A stretch of 64,000 nucleotides of DNA from Bactericera cockerelli (taxonomy: Eukaryota > Arthropoda > Insecta > Hemiptera > Triozidae): the NCBI GenBank assembly GCA_024516035.1, contig CM044967.1, positions 20,798,423-20,862,422 on the forward strand. Direction: 5' to 3'. The position numbers and the translations under genes were made by a program. Below are positions 38,210 to 50,073 of this stretch, one piece after another (within the stretch, counting starts at the first letter, position 1; every line of letters starts with the position of its first letter). The notes beneath the pieces were generated by a model. That model made no database searches. It saw only the letters and a program-made list of their open reading frames with translations, and was not told the DNA's origin.

Positions 38210-38375
38210 AGAGTTGAACCTGGGTTTATTGAAATCAAGGGACCAAACTTTTTTTCTCTTGTATCCAGGGTTCTCTAAAGAGGTTATTTTCCTTTATTCG
38301 GAGGTAGGTAGATTGGACCTGGAAATCGTTCTCTTGTATCCAAGTTCAACTGGTATTATTATGGTCCTGTTAGGT
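38210..38375. repeat. pogo/Tigger-like MITE copy
   Basis: Starts gttgaacctgg, has caagggaccaaac, tctcttgtatccagggttct and tctaaagaggttattttcc, and ends tatccaagttcaac. Inverted ends as in the 53909-54048 copy. Confidence 0.6.
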
Positions 38376-38691
38376 ATATACAAATACCTAATTAGAAAAG
38401 TAGGTAGGTACCTAATAAATTTAATACTCTTGTAAAATGTAATAATTACAAATTGAGACTGTCAGAACGTTGGTATATTTCACTGAATCAACGTATATCT
38501 CACTGTATCTGGTGACGTCATGAGAAAATAATTCAAGATCGAAAAGTTAGAATATTCCAATGAAGATTATTTCCAGGCCTCATTCCAGAGAGCACTTTCC
38601 CTCTCAAAATACCCAAATTACTCTTTCAACAGTCAAATTTCGGTAAACTAACCCAATCAGAAGATCTGCTTACCCAAATAACCCAATCATA

Positions 38692-38800
38692 TGTGCACTG
38701 GTAGTCAAGTGGTTAATCCACTAGTCCAGGTCGGTAGCGTATGTAGGGATCCGTTAGTTCGAATCGCACCCAGTGAATGAATTTTTCTTCATTATATTGA
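38692..38800 (+). repeat. tRNA-derived SINE, family D
   Basis: gtgcactggtagtcaagtgg, ttaatccactagt, a box-B-like gttcgaatcgcaccc and tgaatttttcttcat. Confidence 0.7.
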
Positions 38801-39312
38801 GGGGTACTTTTCTTTTGGATGATTTTTTTTCCAGGTTCGGTATTCCCAAATATTTCCATTTTATTCCAAATATTTCCAGTTTAGCTTCCCCACTATTCGT
38901 GAAAGAAAAATGCCTTTCGGTACTTTTAAAGATAAACAATGGACTTAACCTATAAAAGAACTGGAAGCAAGAATTTTCTAAATCCATTTTGGTTTACCAA
39001 ACTGGAAGAAGTATTTTTTTCTTTTGGAAGAAAGTTTCTTCCAGTTCGTTCATTTTACTCCAGTTGAATCCACTTTGAAAGAAAAAAAGGCTTTGGAGTA
39101 TTTTATTTTTATTTAGCAAGACACTTCCATGTTAACCGACAATACTCGATTGGTAGCTTGATCGATAAGGCAACAAGGTCGTAATCTGGAAGTCGGTGGG
39201 ACTTCTTCCTAAGCAAGGAAAATTCTAGTAAGGCTGGATTGAATAGGTAAATCAGTATTTTGATTGAACATTAAAATAGATTTGTTCTCTCGCGTATCCT
39301 TAATAATAATAT

Positions 39313-39465
39313 AATATCGCCTTATTTACACTGCCCGATTAGGACGATTTAGTCTCATTATTCCAGTAGTAAGCCCAAGACGTAATATTATGTGGTGAAA
39401 ATCCCAAATGGAAGGATAACTTGTCATGTCCCGGCTGGGTTTCGAACCCGTGCACCCACAGTACA
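39313..39465 (-). repeat. tRNA-derived SINE, family C (inverted)
   Basis: gccttatttacactgcccga, gtcatgtcccggctgggttt and cgaacccgtgcacccac. Confidence 0.75.
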
Positions 39466-41584
39466 AGATATGTAATGAAAGAGGTTCAGCAAATATCGAA
39501 TATCTTTGAGTACGTAAAATGATGGCTAAATTTAAGTAGGTATGATAAAAAGTTCAATAACTTTGCTCTTTCGTAAGACAGAAAAGTAATTGTGAGAAAT
39601 TATAATAATAATTATTATTATTTTTTTAATTATTTATTAGATAATAAGACATATAGGTACAGCACAAATAATGATTACAAATAATTGAAAAGATGGAACC
39701 AAATAAAAATAGCTAAAAACGTCGTACACACATATGTCCTAATTAAAGGACGGGGTTATTACCTATAGCAATCTCTTCCACCCAACCCTTACTGTGTATT
39801 ACGGTTATTCCTTTGTTCAAATATAGATTTGAAAGAAAGTTAGAAGAGCTAACAATACTACACAAAATTTTGGTTCGTTTTAGAGCATTTCTACCAACCA
39901 TGAACATGACGCAAAATCCTGAAGCTTTTTTTTCTTGAAAACTACCTACCTAAGTATAGTATAGTATAGAATAGTAGTGCTTTATTTAGACGTCGGCTCG
40001 AGACAGGAAGTCCCATTACGCTAACAGTTTCTGAGCTCTACCTTCCTAGGGAACCAAATAAGGTGGGAATTTTTTCTACCTACTGATGGAATGGAGGAAT
40101 TTTAAGCCATCTGCATCGTGGGGATTTTTATCCATCACATTACAGAGTAATGACTATTGGCCGAGGGGAGTAGGCAGCGCGCTGGTTCAGAAGTAACCTG
40201 GGTTCACATACCGGCAGAGTCGGATTTTTTTCTTCTTCTTGTACTCTGTCTTATACCGCTCAAGCAGGGTCGACGTTGTTCAACCCCATGGTTGAGGTTG
40301 ATTGGTTTTAGCACATTTTTTACGGCTGGATGCCCTTCCTAACGCCAACGATTCTATTTGATTTAACGTCCTGGATAAGGACGGGGGTTTTATCCTCCAT
40401 TCGCTGGGAATCGTACCAGCGTCGGATTTTTTTCGGATCTGTATAATAGTTGCTACAGAATCCACTCAAACCTCGTGAGGAAAAATGAGTAGCTATTGGT
40501 ACGGAAGTGACCGGTGGCGGTCGTTTCCTATTGGTAAGGAACACATTTCTCATCGCGAGGTATGAGTGGATCCTGTAAGACCTAAAATACAGAAACGAAA
40601 AAGCAAGTAATGAGTTACTAGGGTAAATGATGTTATTTGTTGTCTTGTAATGCTGATGTACTACCCTGTAAAGTTATGGTATAATTTTATTTATTTATTT
40701 CTTAAGATTATTTTTTTAAATAATATTAGTTCCAACTTCTAACTATGTAGATACCTACTGGACAAAATAAAATATTTGAGGGAGTTATTAATTGTAAATT
40801 GAAAACCTAATTTTTAAACAATAAACTTGAAAATTAAAAAAAGAAATTTTGTAGTTCAAGTATATTATACAGGGTGGACCAAAAAAACGTTTAGACCCGT
40901 TAATGGTAGATTACTGGCGACATTTCCAGCCCGGATCTGCAATTCTTTTTTTCGGATTCGCTTTTGTAACTGCACAAAGTGATTTTTTGCAACTTTCTGA
41001 AAAAGTCCGACTTTGGCTTATTCTTCAGGTCAGAACTTTTTTCCTGTTAAAGATGAGTTGATTCTGAACAATTCTGCAGAAAGCCAACAAAATTTCGATG
41101 TTTCTAGCTATACTACTTTGTTTTTTACGGTTTCGTTTGGCATATTTTTTGTCACCTGAATAGAAAAAAAATTCTCATGTAAGTTTTTTTACACTTTGAA
41201 ACACTCAAGATTTGCCCGATCAAATTTTGGCACAGACACGGGCAAGTTTGATAAAAGTTGGCGGCTAGCCCAAGGATGCTAAAAAATAATTTTACGATTT
41301 TTTATCACGTGATCTTCTGGGAAAACGAACCAGGTAAGTCTCAAAAAATGATGTTCAAAATCTTAAAAGTGGTGACCGTGTAGGGTCGTCTTGTGCTCAA
41401 AGAGTAATTAGCTATTTATGTCTGATAATTATTTTCCTTGGAATTAATTAAAGGCCAGTCAAATGAATGATTGTTTGTTTCTCGATGATAGCTTTCAAGC
41501 ATATTTTTCTGCATTCTATGAAATATTATCTTTAAACTTCTTGAGTTTTTTTAGTACAAGTTACATAATTATTATTATTATTCG

Positions 41585-41836
41585 GATGCTGAAATGGCAG
41601 ATATGCATTTAGCATATGGAGCTGCCAACAGGAACATTTGGGATCACATGAAAAACCTAGTTTACGAAATACCAGTGGAGACGCAAGAGTAGCAGAATCT
41701 GGTAGCAAGAATCCTGTTGGCATTCGATGACCTGACAGAAAAACCTGGAATCTTCCGCAACATTCGACGGAACACAATAAAGAGGTTCAACCTTTGCATC
41801 CAGGAAGGTGGATGCCATTTCCAACAGGTCCTGTGA
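41585..41836 (+). pseudogene. Transposase C-terminal relic
   Basis: 84 codons with one internal stop. Readable parts are AANRNIWDHMKNLVYEIPVE, EKPGIFRNIRRNTIKRFNLC and GGCHFQQVL. The pattern TPGIFxxVRxxxxRRxxxC...GGxHFexLL is one I know from the C-termini of arthropod DDE transposases. Exact family not certain. Confidence 0.6.
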
Positions 41837-41860
41837 GGGAATTGAGAAGGGAGAGAGATG

Positions 41861-41862
<2 letters not shown>

Positions 41863-41917
<55 letters not shown>
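41863..41917. repeat. GA microsatellite
   Basis: About 27 uninterrupted GA units followed by a degenerate purine-rich tail to about 41945. Confidence 0.95.
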
Positions 41918-41923
<6 letters not shown>

Positions 41924-42074
41924 GCAGAGAGCGAAAGAGAGAGAGGCAAGAAGGTAGAAGGAAAGTTCTGAGTTAGAACTAAGTTACTAAAGTCACCATT
42001 GGTTTCAAAAAATTGTGTGAGGAGAATCCATAGTGTGTCCTATGGCTAAATAAAAAATGGCAACAGTCTTTTTT

Positions 42075-42178
42075 ATTTTGTAGTCATAAATTTTTTGCTG
42101 GCTCTGGCGTTCGGACCGGGGTGCGATCTTCCGCATGGCAAGTGACTAGCTTACCACTGAGCTAATCGTGCGCTTCTA
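42075..42178 (-). repeat. tRNA-derived SINE, family E, head only (inverted)
   Basis: On the minus strand it reads cgcacgattagctcagtggt, aagctagtcacttgcc and ccccggtccgaacgcc, a clear tRNA-like A box and B box. Confidence 0.75.
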
Positions 42179-44103
42179 ATCGTTTCTCATTGAACATACT
42201 AACACAAAATGTTTTTTTAAATACCTTTTTGTTTATATCAAAATAGTATAAAACATAATAAAAACTGTAAAAGTTTATTAATTTTACAAAATATTATCTT
42301 GTTTTTTTTTTTAAGATTTCTATTAAGAGTTGGTAATCGGTAAATATTTGTTATTTAACTAGTATTGTTAATGATAGAAGAACCTACGTACATATTTACC
42401 TGGCTTCATTTTATAAACTCTATTTTCGTTAGGAAAATTCGCTAGTTTTTTTTTCTCTCGTAGGGAAGCATAAGAAAAACCATCCTTACAGTCTCTCAGG
42501 GGCTTACATGAATAATACATAATGTGTATTGTGATACCAATAGTATCTGATATAACTTAATTTACAAATGGTATTACCCCCAAAAAAACCATAAATTGTT
42601 GGTGTTACAACAGGTCAGATACAGGTATGAATAAAATATTCCATCAGATTTTTTTTGATAATTAAAATAATATTGACCGCCGAGAATTGAACCTCGGTCA
42701 TGGAACTAACACTCTTAGCACTACCACATCTAGCTAACACCACTGACAATCGAGAAAAGCACGAAAATTATCATTTGAATTTTCCTAAACTGGCTGGTGA
42801 AGGCATGTGAGACCGCGGTATTCAATAACAGCAATGTAAACAATTTTTGTAAACAATACAAGACGCCCTTACACAGTCTACAGCTAGAAAACTCTTAGGA
42901 TTTTTGAAGAGTTTTTGGCAAACATATAATAATTTTTCCCAGAAGATCACGTGATAAAAAATCGTAAAATTATTTTTTAGCATCCTTGGGTTGGCCGCCA
43001 ACTTTTATCAAACTTGCCCGTGTCTGTGCCAAAATTTGTTCGGACAAATGTCGAGTGTTTTATTTAGTAAAAATGTTTTTTCGTGTGTTTTTTTTCTGTT
43101 CAGGTGTAAAAAAATATGACAAACCAAACCGTAAAAAACAAAGTAGTGTAACTAGAAAGATCAAAATTTTATTGGCTTTTTGCAGAATTGTTCAGAATCA
43201 ACTCATCTTTAACAGGAAAAAAGTTCTGACCTGAAGAATAAGCCATAGTCAGACTTTTTTGGAAAGTTGCAAAAAATCACTTTGTGCAGTTACGAAGGCG
43301 AATTCGAAAAAACGGATTGCAGATCCGAGCTGGAAATGTCGTCAGTAATCTACCATTAACGGGTGTAAACGTTTTTTTGGTCCACCCTGTAATATACAGA
43401 AGAAAATAGATGTAGACAAATGGACAGAGAATTATACCTATCACTACAAATTGACTAGCATATCGCACAAGACTGAGAAATACTTGTAAGTGGCATAAAT
43501 AAACAAAACATAATACATGATATTAATAACGAAATTAAAGATAAAATATGTTTAAAAAATAGTATGTACGTCAAAATAATATAAGGCGACATTAAATATG
43601 ATTGATAATATTTATACAACTACCTAATATTCACATTTTTACTTTCTATTACCTATAACTATAAGGTATAGAAAATATTGTTTTTTTATTGTATACTATT
43701 AATTACAATTTTAGTCATAATTAAGTTAAGTTAGAAACAATGTACAATGTACTATCGGTAGATTTAAAAATAAAAAATAAGTAGATATTATTGTACTGTA
43801 CTGCGAAGTTTAGTGTATTTTAATTTTATTTTGTATTTTCTTTTGTATTTGATGTACCTTTTTTTGTATGCTATTTATTTTTTTATTATGTTATAATATT
43901 ACATGGACTCTTTCCGTAAATATAAGTGCCTCTGAGCACCATTACAATAACAACTACTCTTGACCATTATTGTATCTTATTCAAAGTAATAATAAGATAT
44001 TCTCGAGAGTAAAACAAATGTTCATAGTTCATTGAGATAAATAAATAATTATTCTACGTAATGTGTGAACCACATTTTAATTAATTAATAAAAAATAATA
44101 ATA

Positions 44104-44258
44104 TAGCCTTATTTATACTGCCCGATTAGAACTATTAAGTCTTATTATTCCAGCAGTCAGCCCAAGACGTATTACTATGGGGTAAAATCCCTAATGGTTC
44201 AATTGACATGTCCTGGGAGGGACTCACAGAGTAACGCCTTTACCTCAGCTACCGGGAC
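44104..44258 (-). repeat. tRNA-derived SINE, family C (inverted)
   Basis: gccttatttatactgcccga, cagcccaagacgtattacta and gcctttacctcagctaccgg. Confidence 0.75.
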
Positions 44259-45520
44259 AAGACAGCAAGAAAAATAACGATTTTTCGTAAATCCAGATGA
44301 ACTAATGTTGTACAAATGTACACATGGAGAAATCTGGTGTGACACCACACGACTTTCCTTATCACTCGAAAATCACTCCTTATCGAGGATATTGTGGCTT
44401 CGGTGGCAGCTGAATCTAGGCCCAAAACAATGTACGGCAATGCTTAGTTGTGGAGAGTAGGTTTAGGAAAAATAAATATAGGGCCATGCCTTAGGCTGGA
44501 ACTCGGATGCAGCCGTCTGGCTTATCTTAAATATAATCCTGTTTTAAGACCCCATTAAGCCTGTGCTTTTGGCTTTTGTTATTAGCAAGGAGCGGTGACC
44601 CGACAAATCGACATTGTACCGCGATTTTTTCTCAAATACTTTCTATAAACTTATGAAATCGAAACTAAATGCCAAATTATAAAAAAAAGTATGCTATTTA
44701 AGATAAGCAAGATTGTTCCTCAAGTCGGGCTATAGTGTGATTGGTTGAAACTCCGACTTAAGGGATTTTAGCTTATCGTAAATTTAATCCTGTTTCATTA
44801 TTCGGTCGTAAGAGTCCGGAGAACCATCACTGATTACAATGGAGACACTTTGAAGCCAGCGTCGAGGGCACGTTGGATACACCAGTTTTCGTTCTCTCAC
44901 TGAAGTTGAGCAACGTCCAGCGAGATTAGGACTTGGATGGATGGCCATTGAAATTCGAACCCTCGTGATGCTTATTATTATTATTATTATTATAGTATGC
45001 TTTATTAGGTAAGACAAAAATATATACAGTAAAATACAATGAAATTATAAAGAAAAAATCTAATGTCCTACCTCAAGGGCAGAGTTATTGCCTGTGGCAA
45101 TCTCTTCCACCCAACCCATGGCTATTCCCGGCCCCAATCAGGCTGAGTAACATAATTTGAGTAGCTGTTTGGTGAGTTTCCAGCCAATAGAGGGTAAAAC
45201 CCCTCTCGTGGTATGGATCATGCAGTTGTAAGCGACGTTAACTGCAAAATATAAAAAAAGAAGAAGACCTTTTGAAAGAGCTGGAGCTCATCCCAATGGT
45301 AGTCCCATTAAATTCATATCCAGGCCGTAGGGCCTAGGGCAATAGTTAGAATATAGCAATTTTTAAATTCTTTAAATTGGTATCAAAACTTTTTTGTAAT
45401 TTTGCTTTTTTAATAAAATTCAGGAATATCCGCCGGATGAGTAATCCGCGATGGACCAAGAAAACCCTTTAACTCGTACTTACACTAAACTGGTGTATTT
45501 TGAATAGTAAATAATCTCAA

Positions 45521-45762
45521 CCAACCTCAGTAGCTTGATCGATAAGGCGGGGGACTTGTAACCTGGAGGTCGGTGGTTCAAGTCCCGGTTTCAGCGTAGA
45601 TTTAGTATTAGTAATAGTAGTGCTTTATTTAGACTGTCGGCTCGAGACAGGAAGTCCCATTACGCTAACAGTTTAATATAGCACCTCTTTATTTATTTAA
45701 ATAGTAGAGCGAGTTTGAGTAGTTGTGATATCACAAAAGTGATTAACACAAATATAATAACT
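45521..45762 (+). repeat. tRNA-derived SINE, family A, with nested insertion
   Basis: Head tagcttgatcgataaggc and ggtggttcaagtcccggtt, tail gagcgagtttgagtagttgt and gattaacacaaatataataa. About 95 bp (45607-45705) interrupts the body. It reads gtgctttatttagactgtcg and aagtcccattacgctaacag, also found at 39965-40040. Confidence 0.8.
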
Positions 45763-45911
45763 TTTAACTTAAACTATAAATAATCTTAAAAAATTAACAA
45801 GTAATAAATAAATAACGTTTTTTCTTTGTGTTATTTCACAATGTTACTATTTAATTTACAATATCTTGTTTTGCCCACAATTCCACCATTCGTCACTACT
45901 CAGTGTTCTCA

Positions 45912-46066
45912 TCAAAGCAGCTACTCATTTTTCCTCAAAAGGTATGAGTGGACCTCGAACACCCAAGTACAGAGCAGAAAAATTCTTGCCCCGCATTTTT
46001 CCAACGGGAATCGAACCAAGGTCACCATACATGCAATGCTTATTGCGCTAACTCACTCCACCTTGT
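45912..46066 (-). repeat. tRNA-derived SINE, family B (inverted)
   Basis: agctactcatttttcctcaa, aggtatgagtggac and gggaatcgaaccaaggtcac. Confidence 0.75.
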
Positions 46067-46221
46067 AAGCAAAGGTTTACAAGTACTTGAGAGGTAAAAA
46101 ATCTTGTTCCCAACGAGAATCGAGTATTACCTAGCTAGTGTACCAACTGGTAATGTGTTGTATAATGTAGTAATTTAAGTATTTGAATTATTATTAGAAG
46201 TTTTTTAAAAGTTTTCATATT

Positions 46222-46356
46222 TATGTTAATCACTTTCGTGATATCACCACAACTACTCAAACTCGCCTACATAAATCCACGTTGAAACCGGGACTTGAAC
46301 CAACGACCTCCAGGTTACAAGTCCGCCGCCTTATCGATCGAGCTACTGAGGTCGGT
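46222..46356 (-). repeat. tRNA-derived SINE, family A (inverted)
   Basis: gttaatcactttcgtgatat, gaaaccgggacttgaacc, ggttacaagtccgccgcctt and atcgatcgagctactgaggt. The best-preserved family-A head in the window. Confidence 0.85.
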
Positions 46357-46904
46357 ATTTGAATTATTATTATGTACAATAAAAACAGATTCTATTCTAT
46401 TCTATGACTGGGGTAGTTTTGTGATGGTGAAACTCGACGATGCGTTTCAAATTTTAAAATGATCAATAAAATTTCTTTTCGGCCAGTACTCTGAAAAAAA
46501 TTTCTTTCCACATCTAGCTCTTCATCGATACAGTCGTATTACCGCTAAGCGAAAGATTATTTTCCTGAACTATTTACATATTCAAAGTTGTGACACAGCT
46601 GAGAGAAAGTTTATTTTCCTGAATTCCTTAGATCAAGTCTAGACGAATTAAGGTAAGACCACAAGTTACTTTATAGCTATTTAGTAGTATAGTCGAAGTT
46701 GGATATAAGAGAACTCAAGGGACCAACAAGCTCAGCGTTCATCATGTCAACTCGATATTTAGTGCGGAATTAATAGACGTTTTTGTAATTCCCTTGTGGC
46801 GCTAAGTCCAGCTTTTCTTTTCTTTTTTACACCCACTGAACTCTCTCCTACTAGAATTAGTGATCCCTAACTCTCTTCTTTATTTATACATATAATTAAA
46901 TATG

Positions 46905-47030
46905 TACAGCCGAACCTGGCTATAAGTGATCTCAAGGGACCAGAATTTTTTTCCTCTTATATCCAGGTTTCTCTAATAAAGAGACTATTTTCCCTCATAG
47001 AGAGGCAAATATAACCTGGAAATCGTTTTC
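46905..47030. repeat. pogo/Tigger-like MITE copy
   Basis: acagccgaacctggctataa, ctcaagggaccag, tcttatatccaggtttctct and cctggaaatcgttttctta. Confidence 0.6.
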
Positions 47031-47106
47031 TTATACCCTTCTATTCTCACTTTTCTGTTTATACTAATTAAAATAGAGAGGTTAGTTGGTGGTGTGGATA
47101 CTCTGA

Positions 47107-47215
47107 ACTATTATACCTGCTGATGAGAGCAAATAAGCTCGAAACAGTTGTCCAGGTATGTTCTGATGTTCAGGTACATCTAGTACAACTTCTCACTTTT
47201 CTGTTTATACTGACT
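47107..47215. repeat. Dispersed repeat, family F
   Basis: gatgagagcaaataagctcg, aacagttgtccaggtatgtt and acttctcacttttctgttta, as at 31505-31620. Confidence 0.55.
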
Positions 47216-47294
47216 GATCCAGATTTCTCTTATATCCAGGTTTACTGTAAAAGCACCCTGTCATTTATAACATACTTACAAAATTTGAGAGTCA

Positions 47295-48509
47295 TCAACT
47301 ATGTACCACAGTTAATAAATTAATATCACGTAGTTGAACTGGGGTAACAATGAATACCTGAGTATTACTTTCTTCTTTCCACTTCAATTCTTTGACCATT
47401 CCATCTGTTCTATTATTTTTCAAATTGATATTTTTTTCTACCGTAGGTTGAAGCTCCACTGATTGTGATTTTTGATCAATGGGAGACACATGTGAATTAA
47501 TACTTTTATTTAACAAGAGCTTACTTTTGAACTGACGCAGTTGACTAAGAGCATTATTAAAATCTTTGTCTTCTAAATTGCACATGATATTACATATGTC
47601 TTGACTTAATGACAAAGCTGTTTCATATTTCTCTTGTTTGGTTGGTGATCTTTGAGTTGGAGAAGAAACACTATTTGTTGCTAAAATTTCAAAAAGAAAT
47701 TCGTTATCATCAAATGGATGAGTTTTACTAATATCCAGAGGAAAAGTTTCACAATTCTCGAGAGAGAGAGTTTCACTGTCATCAAATGGATGAGATTTAG
47801 GGAAAGTTTCACTATCCCCGAGAGGAAGAGTTTCACTGTCATCAAAAGGATGAATTTTACTACTATTAAGAGGAAAAGTTTCAATGTCCTCTAGAGGAAG
47901 AGTTTCACTCTCATCAAATGGATGAGTTTTACTGTTATCCAGAGGAAGTGTTTCACTATCCTCGAGAGGAAGAGTTATATTGACATTCATGGGAAGAGTT
48001 TCACTGACATCAATAGCTTCATTTATATCAAGGGGAAGAATTCCATTGACTTCCAGGGAAAGAGTTTCACTGTCATCAAGGGGAAGAGTTTCATTAACAT
48101 CCATAGTTTCATTTACACCCGGGGTAGTATCATTGACATCTAGAGGAATAAATTCATTGACATCACGGGGAAAAGTTTCATTGACATCTTGGGGAATAGT
48201 TTGACTGACTCCCAGGGGAAGAATTTCATTGACTCGCAAGGGAAGAGTTTCACTGACTTCCAGGGGTAGAGTTCATTGACATTCAGAGTAATAATTTCAT
48301 TTACATCAAGGTGAAAATTTTCAATGTCAACATGGGAAAGAGTTTTATATGGACAGTACTTTCTTCTGTGGCTTTTAACATTTCGAAAACTGTCAGACAT
48401 AGTGAGAATTTCATGATTGTGATCATTAGTCAATTGGGTGATAACTAAGTTTTGACCATTTCTTGTAAGCTTCACATCCATTGAAAATGGGCAATTCATG
48501 TAGTTAGAC
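47295..48509 (-). CDS. Exon 2 of the FAR1-like gene
   Basis: Contains the second half of the FAR1-like domain, the octapeptide array and the C-terminal part, with stop at 47295. In-frame across most of its length if one base is restored near 48272. Confidence 0.6.
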
Positions 48510-50073
48510 CTGGAAACAAAAGAAAAACATTTGAAGTACCACATGAATGAATAAATTTTAATGTACCTAAAATATTCAATATTTAATTAATAAAACTAGG
48601 TGAATGATTAACAATTATACAGGTGCTTGATGTATATAACAGCACTAATGACAGAAATATTATTATATTATAATATAAAATACCCAATGTAATGTGTCAG
48701 TTATTGCCTCACGCGACACACAGAAACCGAAGGTTCAAGTCCAACAATTCCTTTAATATTAGTGTATGGTTAGCATATAATTCCATGTCATGACCTTATC
48801 AATGTTATACCTACATCAACAAATTATACCTATATCAATGAGGTGAAGGTATAATATTATGGAGTTTCAAGTTAATTGATTTAATTTCTATAAGGGAAAA
48901 GAAAAAAAGTGATCATACATGTGTTATTAACTTAAAAAATATATTCAGAAAACAGATCAGGAAATTAGATGGCAGTGATTGTCTGATCACCAAAACTATC
49001 AGTACTTTAGTCGCATGTCAATGTGTTGCCCATGGTGAACCACGAGGAGGTGTACTAACATTTCACCCCTACTAACAATAACCTAGAAAATGGACTTTTT
49101 ACATTTAGTGGAGCTATACAGTCTGTAGATACATTAGAGTCAGAGAGGGTGAAATGAAATAATACCACTTCTTGAGCAAAATATGCTATTGTGTGATATT
49201 GACAGCAAGCTTAATACAGTAGAATACCGAAATTCAAAGGACTGAAGCATCTATTCAAGTTATTGAGAAATTTTTTTTGATATCAGTTACTGTTTACTTA
49301 GAAGTTACCTAATTAACAATCAAGGTCTCGAGGGACCGGAAAATTTAACATAAAACTAGAAAATGGTTTTCAAGTGATTTTTATTCTTTACATTTTGGGT
49401 ATCTGAATCAGTTTCTAAACACATTAGGGTGATATTAACCTCTTCTTGTGAATAATAAATAAATATTAAGACTGCCCCATCAGCTTGGCATCTAAACTAG
49501 ATTATTAAATTACAATTAATAAAAGATAAGTGTTTCACAGCCTTTTATATTAATGAAAAAGTATGATGTCTGGGTCCAAGTTGTAGCTTGCCCATCCGTA
49601 ATATGCCTCTCCTTTGATGGGCAAGAAGTGACACAATACATCTTAAATAGGTGCTAGGTCAATATGAGTGGCACCAGGAGGTAACCCTTACAAGTAACTC
49701 ACGGTAACCAAATTATTGAATACAATTTTTTTGTTGGGTTGATAGTTCAAAACTGGGACCTTCCATAGCAAGCAAGTAGCTTACCACTGTGCTAATTGTG
49801 ATGATAAGTGCTTATTGTATATCATTCATAATCAATTTAAACTATATTTACACTTACGGTTTTTTCATTTTCCTAAATCCCATTCCCTTGGACTTGTAAA
49901 TTCCTCCATGAATGCATTTGAATTTGACAAAAGTGTAGACCAGCTCTTTGTTAGCAATTTTTAATTTCTTATTGGTCATACGTTTGGCCATTTGAGTTTC
50001 AATTTTTCTTGAGTCATCAACCACCAACTGAACATGATACTTTTCCTGTATTTCTTTCACAAAACTTGTTAGA
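47295..50073 (-). CDS. FAR1/ZSWIM-like N-terminal domain protein with octapeptide repeats
   Basis: Two exons on the minus strand: 50073-49858 (acceptor ctatgtcag, donor gtaagt) and 48509-47295 (acceptor tttccag). The N-terminus has SFVKEIQEKYHVQLVVDDSR, FVKFKCIHGGIYKSKGMGFR, CPFSMDVKLTRNGQNLVITQ and LTNDHNHEI, the spacing of the FAR1-like zinc-binding fold of MULE-derived ZSWIM proteins. Then follow about 28 copies of an octapeptide, consensus DVNETLPL, and a C-terminal part with EKYETALSLSQDICNIMCNL. No transposase core or SWIM finger is seen. A missing T near 48272-48273 breaks the frame in repeat 3. A splice after SNTQ (gtattc) is possible. The start exon is not identified. Probably a domesticated transposase fragment. 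Confidence 0.6.
47687..48332 (-). repeat. Coding minisatellite: about 28 units of 24 nt (8 aa)
   Basis: Unit gatgtcaatgaaactcttcc plus cctt on the minus strand, encoding DVNETLPL. Variants include DDSETLSL, EDIETFPL and DNSKTHPF. The later part shows a 72-nt higher-order order (SKTHPF, SETLPL, ETFPL). Four units are shortened by whole codons only. Confidence 0.92.
48510..49857 (-). other. Intron of the FAR1-like gene
   Basis: AT-rich, no exon seen. A family-E SINE lies at 49555-49800, close to the donor. Confidence 0.5.
49555..49800 (-). repeat. tRNA-derived SINE, family E, near full length (inverted)
   Basis: gtagcttgcccatccgtaat, gatgggcaagaagtgacac, ctgggaccttcc-like box B and agcttaccactgtgctaatt (reversed A box). 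Confidence 0.8.
49858..50073 (-). CDS. Exon 1 (first seen) of the FAR1-like gene
   Basis: 216 nt, phase 2 in and 2 out. Encodes LTSFVKEIQEKYHVQLVVDD through YKSKGMGFRKMKKP. A Met at 50060 is available but the exon looks internal. Confidence 0.6.

Larger units (their letters stand above)
37980..40867. other. Intergenic repeat-rich region
   Basis: No gene seen. Holds a pogo-like MITE copy (38210-38375), SINE copies of families D, C and (degenerate) A near 39136, a family fragment at 39965-40040, and rearranged family-B pieces near 40460-40580. Confidence 0.5.
40868..43391. mobile_element. Long-TIR DNA transposon (about 460-bp inverted repeats) with transposase relic
   Basis: Element 40870-43389 (2520 bp), flanked by TA. 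The left arm runs 40870 to about 41335 and is inverted at about 42934-43389, from CAGGGTGGACCAAAAAAACG inward to ttatcacgtgatcttctggg. The core holds a transposase-like C-terminal relic (41585-41836), a GA microsatellite and a family-E SINE head. Tc1/mariner-IS630 type is inferred from the TA flanks and the relic. Confidence 0.88.
43392..47294. other. Intergenic repeat-rich region
   Basis: No gene seen. SINE copies of families C, A, B and A again, a TTA microsatellite at 44970-44996, pogo-like MITE pieces (46680-46740, 46905-47030) and family F at 47107-47215. Blocks at 44480-44560 and 44690-44790 share ctggcttatctta-type words with 52150-52290. Confidence 0.5.

Noticed and set aside
41662..41976. 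Reading frames of poly(RE) or poly(LS)
   Set aside because: Translation of the GA microsatellite.
45530..45600. tRNA gene (A-box and B-box-like motifs)
   Set aside because: The same sequence with the same tail recurs at 20561, 46222, 52565 and 56781 and does not close into a clean acceptor stem; it is a SINE head.
47922..48204. Plus-strand reading frames with KSFTDI or GRVSLTS repeats
   Set aside because: They are the antisense shadow of the octapeptide array; the minus frame has the splice sites and the conserved upstream domain.
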